The position numbers were made by a program, and so were the translations under genes. The notes beneath the pieces were generated by a model. That model was not told where the DNA came from, searched no databases, and was given only the letters and a program-made list of their open reading frames with translations. A DNA stretch of 12,315 nt, taken from the NCBI GenBank assembly GCA_031277195.1, contig JAITMU010000194.1, positions 1 through 12,315 of the forward strand, read 5' to 3'. Origin of the DNA: Gallionellaceae bacterium. GTDB lineage: Bacteria > Pseudomonadota > Gammaproteobacteria > Burkholderiales > Gallionellaceae. Below, piece after piece: positions 7,893 to 12,315 of the stretch. Numbering within the stretch: the stretch's first letter is position 1; each line of letters begins with the position of its first letter.

Positions 7893-7978
7893 TCCCTCTC
7901 CCTTTGGGAGAGGGCTGGGGTGAGGGCTTGTTTTTCCGCCGCACCCCTCACCCTAACCCTCTCCCAAAGGGAGAGGGA
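7893..7978. repeat. Inverted repeat with nested palindromes (REP/MITE-like)
   Basis: Two 34-base arms, 7893-7926 and 7945-7978, are inverted copies with 32 of 34 positions matching (the only differences are CTG versus TTA at arm positions 23-25). An 18-base spacer separates them. Each arm itself contains a perfect hairpin: CCCTCTCCC, loop TTT (or AAA), GGGAGAGGG. The left arm is preceded by AC and the right followed by AT. The sequence belongs to a style of dispersed intergenic palindrome seen in many proteobacterial genomes and often mistranslated as SLWERVRVRG or LTPALSQRERE. It lies between folK and the kinase gene. In RNA it can form two small hairpins or one long one, so it may protect or attenuate the transcript. 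It has no T-run after it, so it is not a standard terminator. Confidence 0.88.
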
Positions 7979-8457
7979 ATTGCCGCCACTCGCTGATCCG
8001 CGCACTGCCGCATCGCCTCCGCCGCCGAGCCGATGCCCGGTATCACGCAATCCGGCGCGATTTCCAGCAAGGGTTGCAACACGAACGCGCGCTGGTGCAT
8101 GCACGGATGCGGCAAGGTCAGCCCTGGCTCCTGCAACACCAGATCACCATACAGCAACAAATCCATGTCCAGCGTGCGCGGCGCATTGCGAAAGTCGCGC
8201 GTGCGACCGGATTCGCGCTCCAGTTCCAGCAGCGCTTCAAGCAGCGCGCGCGGCGGCAGCATCGTTTCCAGCCCAGCCACAGCGTTGATGAAATCCGGCT
8301 GATCCGCAAATCCCACCGGCGCACTGCGATACAGCGAAGAACGCGCCCGTACCTGCGTTTTCGGCAGCCGGTTCAACGCCTCCATCCCGCGCAACACCTG
8401 CGCCGCAGGATCGGCGAGATTGCTGCCGAGGCCGACGTACACGCTGCGCTCGATCAC
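7948..8457 (-). CDS. folK: Hydroxymethyl-dihydropterin pyrophosphokinase with repeat-derived C-terminus
   Basis: Transfers pyrophosphate from ATP to 6-hydroxymethyl-7,8-dihydropterin, an early step of folate synthesis. Conserved parts: VYVGLGSNL at 6-14, SSLYRSAPVG at 40-49, FINAV at 56-60, and the signature RNAPRTLDMDLLLYGD at 90-105 with the magnesium ligands D97 and D99, then LPHPCMHQRAFVLQPL. The protein is 169 residues against about 160 for E. coli. The extra end is explained by the DNA: residues 161-169 (PSPFGRGLG) and the TGA stop are read from the right arm of the inverted repeat at 7945-7978, so the original stop was probably lost or displaced. The start is GTG at 8457, overlapping the pcnB stop as GTGA, which points to coupled translation. 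The pcnB-folK pair is widely conserved. Confidence 0.96.
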   Translation of the reverse strand: MIERSVYVGLGSNLADPAAQVLRGMEALNRLPKTQVRARSSLYRSAPVGFADQPDFINAVAGLETMLPPRALLEALLELERESGRTRDFRNAPRTLDMDLLLYGDLVLQEPGLTLPHPCMHQRAFVLQPLLEIAPDCVIPGIGSAAEAMRQCADQRVAAIPSPFGRGLG

Positions 8458-9812
8458 GCTATCGGCAGCTCCGCCTGCACCGGCTGCGCGGCATCCGCCG
8501 CCGGTTTCTTGCGCCGACGCCGACGCGGTTTTTTCGGGCTGCTATCCGGCAGCAACATCTCGGCGCGGCGCGCCTCGGACGCGTCCTGAAATTCCTCCCA
8601 CCAGGCGGCAAGCTCGCCATCCGCCTCGCCGCTCTCGCAGCGCAACACCAGAAAATCGTAAGCGGCGCGAAACCGTTGCAGCGTCAGCATGCGCAAGGGA
8701 CGCTGGCCGCCGCGCTGCTCAAAGCGCGGCTGCATCAGCCAGATTTCCTTCATCACCGCATCGTGACGATGCGGAATCGCCAACTGCTCGCGCTGACGAT
8801 CCAGCACCTCGTCCATCGCCTCGTGCAAAGCGGGAACCGGACGCACGCCAGCCTCCTGCCGCGCCTTCCAGGCCGCAATCACCTCATGCCACAGCAGCGC
8901 GGCAAACAGGAAAGCGGGCGATACCGGCTTGTCCTCGCGCACACGCTGGTCGGTATTTTTCAACGCCAGCAGAACAAAATGCTCGCCCTGCGGCTGTTCC
9001 AGAATCACATCCAGCATCGGCAACAAACCGTGGTGCAGGTTCATCGCGCGCAGCTTTTTGATGCACTCCACCGCATGACCGGACAGCAGCATCTTCAACA
9101 TTTCGTCGAGCAAACGCGCTTGCGGCACGTTGTCGAGCAGGTTTTTCATGCTGGCGATGGGCGCTGCGGTCGCGGCGTCCAGCTTCAAGCCGAGCTTGGC
9201 CGACAGGCGCACCGCGCGCAACATGCGCACCGGATCTTCGCGGTAGCGCGTCGCCGGATCGCCGATCATGCGCAGGATTTTCGCGCGGATGTCGGCGTAG
9301 CCATCGTGGTAATCGAAAATTTCCTGCGTGGCAGGGTCATAAAACAACGCATTGGCGGTAAAGTCGCGCCGCGCCGCGTCCTGCTCCTGATCGCCGAATT
9401 CGTTGTCGCGCAGCAAGCGACCATGCTCGTCGGTCTGCGCGTCCTCGGCATCGACCATGCGGCGGAACGTGGAAGTCTCCACCGTCTCCTCGCCAAAAAT
9501 CACATGCACCAAGCGAAAACGCCGCCCGATGATGCGCGAACGGCGGAACACGCGGCGCACCTCCTCCGGCGTCGCATCGGTCGCCACGTCGAAATCCTTG
9601 GGATGACGCCCCAGCAGCAAATCGCGCACCGCGCCGCCGACCACGAAGGCCGAATAACCCGCCGCCTGCAAACCGTCCGTCACCCGCCGCGCAGCCGAAC
9701 TGATGCCATTGCGACCGACACCGTGTTCCTCGAACGGAATGATGTGGCAATTCCCCTCCGTCCTGATTTGCGGAGCCGCGCCAAACACGCGCTTGATCAG
9801 CTTTTTAATCAT
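8454..9812 (-). CDS. pcnB: Poly(A) polymerase I
   Basis: Adds 3' poly(A) tails to RNAs in the cytosol, promoting their decay. With the ATG at 9812 it has 452 residues (E. coli about 465). The nucleotidyltransferase head has VVGGAVRDLLLG at 57-68 and the catalytic aspartates D73 and D75 in KDFDVATDATPEEV. RIIGRRFRLVHV at 93-104 is the motif that separates poly(A) polymerases from CCA-adding tRNA nucleotidyltransferases. RRDFTANALFYD at 148-159 and DPVRMLRA at 193-200 follow. The tail ends in a basic run (KKPRRRRRKKP) that probably binds RNA. The frame stays open to an ATG at 9953, but that start lies upstream of the likely promoter (-10 at 9861-9866) and adds non-family sequence; MIKKLIKRVFG at 9812 is the usual betaproteobacterial beginning. 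It is first gene of the folK-kinase-pan block and overlaps folK by four bases. Confidence 0.95.
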   Translation of the reverse strand: MIKKLIKRVFGAAPQIRTEGNCHIIPFEEHGVGRNGISSAARRVTDGLQAAGYSAFVVGGAVRDLLLGRHPKDFDVATDATPEEVRRVFRRSRIIGRRFRLVHVIFGEETVETSTFRRMVDAEDAQTDEHGRLLRDNEFGDQEQDAARRDFTANALFYDPATQEIFDYHDGYADIRAKILRMIGDPATRYREDPVRMLRAVRLSAKLGLKLDAATAAPIASMKNLLDNVPQARLLDEMLKMLLSGHAVECIKKLRAMNLHHGLLPMLDVILEQPQGEHFVLLALKNTDQRVREDKPVSPAFLFAALLWHEVIAAWKARQEAGVRPVPALHEAMDEVLDRQREQLAIPHRHDAVMKEIWLMQPRFEQRGGQRPLRMLTLQRFRAAYDFLVLRCESGEADGELAAWWEEFQDASEARRAEMLLPDSSPKKPRRRRRKKPAADAAQPVQAELPIA

Positions 9813-9860
9813 TGAAATCCGTGCGATGACCGCATGGGAACGGTCTTGAAAAGAAGCGGA

Positions 9861-9866
9861 ATTATA
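9861..9866 (-). promoter_or_regulatory. -10 box of the pcnB operon promoter
   Basis: A perfect TATAAT on the minus strand, about 48 bases before the pcnB ATG at 9812. At the 17-base spacing the -35 region is G-rich and does not match TTGACA, so an activator may be needed or the promoter may be weak. A transcript starting near 9854 would have a leader of roughly 40 bases. Two direct copies of AATCTGTGG (minus strand; 9899-9891 and 9927-9919, 28 bases apart) lie just upstream, the nearer one next to the -35 position. Confidence 0.55.
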
Positions 9867-9961
9867 CACCGGGCGCAAAGCCCCCCTGCGCCACAGATTG
9901 CGGCCTGCCTGCGACTCACCACAGATTTTGACCTGCCGCCTTACGCAATCCAATGAAAATT

Positions 9962-10008
9962 CAAAAACCTATCTACCTTGATAGCTAGGCACGCCTCCCC
10001 CGTTTTTG
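9962..10008. repeat. Nested inverted repeat upstream of yhcG
   Basis: CAAAAAC at 9962-9968 pairs perfectly with GTTTTTG at 10002-10008. Inside it, CTATC at 9969-9973 pairs with GATAG at 9980-9984 around a six-base loop. Together they could form a stacked stem with a 17-base unpaired side (9985-10001). The element ends about 40 bases before the yhcG ATG, in a locally AT-richer stretch. It could be an operator or leader structure, or chance; no clear -35/-10 pair is visible for this gene. Confidence 0.3.
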
Positions 10009-10048
10009 TAGAAAGGAATCTCATCCCAACACATTTTCAGGCACAAAA

Positions 10049-11065
10049 ATGACCGCCCTCCCGCCATCACCAGATTTCTCCGACATCGCGCAATTGATCA
10101 CCACCGCCCGGCAACGCGCTGTGCAGGCGGTCAACACCACGCTGATTGATCTGTACTGGCAGATCGGCGAGCGCATCAGCCGCAAGATCGCCGCCTCTGA
10201 ATGGGGCGACGGCGTGGTAACGCAACTGGCTCAATATCTGGCGCGAACCCAGCCGGGGCTGCGCGGCTTTACTCGCGCTAACCTGTTCAGAATGCGGCAA
10301 TTTTATGAGGCGTATGCGGACAATGAAATTGTCTCACCACTGGTGAGACAATTGCCCTGGACGCATCATCTCATCATCCTGAACCAGAGCAAGCGCGCGG
10401 AAGAGCGGGAATTCTATTTACGGCTCGCCATGCAGGAGCAATGGAGCAAGCGGCAACTGGAACGCCAGTTTAAAACGGCTTTGTTCGAGCGTACCGTGCT
10501 GAGTCCGCCAAAAGTGTCGCCACTGGTGTCACAAATTCACCCCGACGCCGCCAGCATTTTCAAGGACAGCTACCTGCTCGAGTTTCTCGGCCTGCCGCAA
10601 GGTCACGCGGAAACCGATCTGCACAGCGGCCTGCTGGCGCGGCTGAAGGATTTTCTGATCGAGCTGGGACGCGACTTTTGCTTCATCGGCAGCCAATATC
10701 CGATGCAAATTGGCGGACGTGATTTCGCACTCGATCTGCTGTTTTTCCATCGCGGACTGAACAGCCTCGTCGCCATCGAGCTGAAGGTCGGGCGCTTTGA
10801 ACCGGAATATCTGGGCAAGCTGAATTTCTACCTCGAAGCATTGGATCGGAAGGTAAAGAAGCCGCACGAACGCCCCGCCATCGGCGTATTGCTGTGCGCG
10901 AGCAAGGACGACGAAGTGGTCGAATACGCCTTGAGTCGCAGCGCCTCGCCCGCGCTGATCGCCGAATACCAGACCCAACTGCCGGACAAGGCGCTGCTGC
11001 GGGCGAAGCTGCATGAGTTTTACCTGCAAAACGCACCGGTGCTGGATGCTGATGCGGTGACGTAG
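10049..11065 (+). CDS. YhcG/DUF1016 family PD-(D/E)XK nuclease-like protein
   Basis: A 338-residue protein of the YhcG family: an N-terminal DUF1016 helical domain (about 10-150) and a C-terminal PD-(D/E)XK nuclease fold (about 165-325). Family marks: DLYWQIGERISRK at 34-46, LPWTHHLIIL at 102-111, EREFYLRLAMQEQWSKRQLERQ at 119-140, and KDSYLLEFLGLP at 172-183. The nuclease core is GSQYPMQIGGRDFALDLLFFH, with candidate acid D229, followed by VAIELKVGRF with E244 and K246. All three metal-site residues are kept, so it may be active, but the target and role of the family are not settled; members are often found in variable regions and near restriction-modification genes. None is in this window, where it stands alone between pcnB and an ABC importer. 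AGG seven bases before the ATG is a modest ribosome site. A 27-base palindrome lies in the coding sequence. Confidence 0.9.
   Translation: MTALPPSPDFSDIAQLITTARQRAVQAVNTTLIDLYWQIGERISRKIAASEWGDGVVTQLAQYLARTQPGLRGFTRANLFRMRQFYEAYADNEIVSPLVRQLPWTHHLIILNQSKRAEEREFYLRLAMQEQWSKRQLERQFKTALFERTVLSPPKVSPLVSQIHPDAASIFKDSYLLEFLGLPQGHAETDLHSGLLARLKDFLIELGRDFCFIGSQYPMQIGGRDFALDLLFFHRGLNSLVAIELKVGRFEPEYLGKLNFYLEALDRKVKKPHERPAIGVLLCASKDDEVVEYALSRSASPALIAEYQTQLPDKALLRAKLHEFYLQNAPVLDADAVT
10327..10353. repeat. Perfect 27-base palindrome inside yhcG
   Basis: The arm AATTGTCTCACCA (10327-10339) is followed by a single C (10340) and its exact reverse complement (10341-10353). It encodes the residues around EIVSPLVRQLPW of the DUF1016 domain. 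A weaker echo with the same CCACTGGTG centre lies at 10514-10532 (7 of 9 arm pairs), where the protein repeats VSPLV. A dimeric protein could bind it, or it could form a cruciform or RNA hairpin; function not known. Confidence 0.85.
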
Positions 11066-11101
11066 AGGCTAACTCCAACTTGGACATACCACAAAAATTA
11101 G

Positions 11102-11146
11102 CCACCAGAAGCAGACAAAAATTTGAGTGAAACGCTTTCCTGGTGG
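11102..11146. other. Imperfect hairpin between convergent genes
   Basis: CCACCAG (11102-11108) pairs with CTGGTGG (11140-11146), extended by AAGC/GCTT with a two-base bulge. It sits in the 122-base gap between the yhcG stop and the stop of the leftward ATPase gene, where a bidirectional terminator would be expected. The loop is long (about 21 bases) and no T-run follows on either strand, so it is a poor match to an intrinsic terminator. Confidence 0.25.
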
Positions 11147-11187
11147 TCTCCCAAAGTCACCGGCATCACACCCGAAAACTTATATCT

Positions 11188-11913
11188 CTATATATCCAAA
11201 GGACATTCATACAATGCTTCGAGCTGCTCGCGCGTCAGCATGTCGTCCGCCGCACCACTGCGCGTGTCGCCGTCCGGAAACAACAACAACACATGGTCGC
11301 AGCAGCGCCGTACCCAGGCGAGGTCGTGCGACACCATCAGCACCGCGCCGCCCTGCTGCGCCAGTTGCGTGAAAATCCGCATGGCGGCGATCTGGTGGCG
11401 CAGGTCGAGATTTTGCAGCGGTTCGTCCAGCAGGCAGCACTGCGCTTGTTGCGTCAATAATTGTGCAATCGCGGCGCGTTGGCGTTCACCGCCGGACAAG
11501 GTATTCAGCGGACGTTGCGCGAAGGCGGACAGTTCCGTCTGCGCCAGCGCGGCGGCGGCGATGCGCTCGTCTTCTGCGCTGTATCCGAACAATGCGGTGC
11601 GGTGCGGGAAACGTCCCAACAGCACATAATCCAGCACGCTGCCCCAGAATTCGCCGCTTTCCTGTTGCAACAAGACGGCGAGATGACGCGCGACGGCGCG
11701 GCGATTTCCACCGTGCAACGCCTGTTCCGTCCAGGCCACCGTCCCCGCCTCCGGCGCGCGCAGACCTGCCAGCGTGCGCAGCAGCGTGGTTTTACCCGCG
11801 CCGTTTTGCCCCAGCACGCCCCAGCATTCGCCGGGGCGGATGTCCAGATCGAGGTCGCGGCAGACGATTTTGCCACCGATGGATACCGTCAGATTGCGCG
11901 CTCGTAGCGTCAT
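11188..11913 (-). CDS. ABC importer ATP-binding protein (FecE/BtuD type)
   Basis: Cytoplasmic ATPase that drives uptake of an iron chelate, haem or cobalamin through the FecCD-type permease encoded just upstream. It has 241 residues, full length. Motifs in order: Walker A GQNGAGKTT at 35-43 (K41), Q-loop in LLQQES near 83-84, ABC signature LSGGERQ at 139-145, Walker B CCLLDEP at 159-165 followed by the D-loop LQNLD, and the switch histidine H196 in VSHD. The ATG at 11913 overlaps the permease stop as ATGA, the usual coupling in such operons. An open frame runs further upstream to 12309 but is only the shadow of the permease gene. The sequence style, including the C-terminal YECPLDI, recalls betaproteobacterial cobalamin-type ATPases, but the substrate cannot be settled without the binding protein or a riboswitch, both outside the window. 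Confidence 0.92.
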   Translation of the reverse strand: MTLRARNLTVSIGGKIVCRDLDLDIRPGECWGVLGQNGAGKTTLLRTLAGLRAPEAGTVAWTEQALHGGNRRAVARHLAVLLQQESGEFWGSVLDYVLLGRFPHRTALFGYSAEDERIAAAALAQTELSAFAQRPLNTLSGGERQRAAIAQLLTQQAQCCLLDEPLQNLDLRHQIAAMRIFTQLAQQGGAVLMVSHDLAWVRRCCDHVLLLFPDGDTRSGAADDMLTREQLEALYECPLDI

Positions 11914-12315
11914 GTCCGCCGCCCCAGCAGCCACAGCAAGGCCGGCACGCCGAGCAGCGCGGTGAGTACGCCGACCGGCAGTTGCAGCGGCGACCACAGG
12001 GTGCGCGCCAGCGTGTCGGCCAGCACCAGAAACGCGCCGCCGAGCAACACCGACAGCGGAACCAGCCAACGGTGAGCGCCCACTCCCATCAATCGCACCG
12101 CGTGCGGCGTCATCAGCCCGACGAAGCCGATGCCGCCGCCGAGTTGCAGCGCGGTCATCGTCAGCAACGCCGCCGCGAAATACAGTGCCGCTTGCCAGCG
12201 CCCGATGGCCAATCCCAGCGCGGCGGCTTTGTCGGCGCCGCCCGTGATCACGTCCAGCCCGCCAGCAAAAATCGTCGCGCACGCCACCGCCACCGGCAGC
12301 ACCACCCAAGCCAGC
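11910..12315 (-). CDS. FecCD/BtuC-family ABC permease, 5' part outside window
   Basis: The last 134 codons of a permease for iron chelates or vitamin B12. The open frame continues through the right edge (LAWVVLPVAVA at the edge), so the start is missing; full-length members have about 320-350 residues. The part seen carries the family hallmark GGGIGFVGLMTPHAVRLMG, where the cytoplasmic coupling helix meets the ATPase, then HRWLVPLSVLLGGAFLVLADTLART and ELPVG-type QLPVGVLTALLGVPALLWLL as the final membrane helices. Earlier hydrophobic segments are AAALGLAIGRWQAALYFAAA and ALLTMTALQ. The stop overlaps the ATPase start by four bases. A periplasmic binding protein and perhaps a TonB receptor are expected to the right. 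Confidence 0.92.
   Translation of the reverse strand, partial: LAWVVLPVAVACATIFAGGLDVITGGADKAAALGLAIGRWQAALYFAAALLTMTALQLGGGIGFVGLMTPHAVRLMGVGAHRWLVPLSVLLGGAFLVLADTLARTLWSPLQLPVGVLTALLGVPALLWLLGRRT

Noticed and set aside
7893..7978. CRISPR or rho-independent terminator reading of the hairpin region
   Set aside because: There are only two inverted arms, not spaced direct repeats, and no T-run follows the hairpins on either strand.
7889..8104. Small minus-strand ORF ending in LTPALSQRERE
   Set aside because: It is the out-of-frame translation of folK plus the palindromic repeat; this peptide is a known kind of artefact from such repeats.
8676..9815. 379-residue plus-strand ORF opposite pcnB
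   Set aside because: Antisense shadow of pcnB, rich in Arg/His/Gln as expected for the opposite strand of GC-rich coding DNA, with no recognisable motif.
9813..9953. Extended 499-residue start for pcnB at 9953
   Set aside because: The extra 47 residues do not resemble PcnB, and the likely promoter (-10 at 9861-9866) lies inside this segment, so the start at 9812 is better.
11914..12309. Apparent 373-residue ATPase with a long N-terminal extension, as if fused to another domain
   Set aside because: The extension is the wrong frame of the permease gene, which overlaps the ATPase start by four bases; family length matches the ATG at 11913.

Overview
The window looks like chromosomal DNA of a GC-rich betaproteobacterium. 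The reasons are the gene order pcnB-folK-deoxynucleoside kinase-panB-panC-panD, the protein sequences (for example PcnB starting MIKKLIKRVFG) and the overall base composition. The genus cannot be fixed by eye. A Nitrosomonadales/Gallionellales-like member is a guess from general resemblance, not a result. Almost all of the DNA is coding.

Layout. (1) 1-1604, minus: the N-terminal 534 residues of an SLBB-domain polysaccharide export protein, running off the left edge. (2) 1834-3135, plus: a polytopic membrane protein with two 4Fe-4S clusters, related to CcoG/FixG. (3) 3178-4548, plus: purB, adenylosuccinate lyase. (4) 4581-5159, plus: a small lipoprotein of unknown function. (5) 9812 down to 5174, minus: a six-gene block pcnB-folK-dck-panB-panC-panD. 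Four of its junctions are touching or near-touching; a 34-nt-armed inverted repeat sits between folK and dck and supplies folK's last codons and stop. (6) 10049-11065, plus: a stand-alone YhcG/DUF1016 PD-(D/E)XK nuclease-family protein containing a perfect 27-nt palindrome in its coding sequence. (7) 12315 down to 11188, minus: the 3' part of a FecCD/BtuC-type permease and its complete ATPase, an importer for a metal-chelate or cobalamin.

Function. The minus-strand block joins RNA 3' polyadenylation (pcnB), a folate step (folK), a deoxynucleoside salvage kinase, and all three dedicated steps from ketoisovalerate and aspartate to pantothenate (panB, panC, panD). Together with purB it is ordinary housekeeping. 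The accessory-looking parts are the export protein, the YhcG protein and the orphan lipoprotein.

I saw no tRNA, rRNA, CRISPR array, insertion sequence or convincing rho-independent terminator. I also found no clear new multi-gene system. The best leads are the palindromic repeat at folK, the palindrome inside yhcG, the divergent CcoG-like protein and the unknown lipoprotein.
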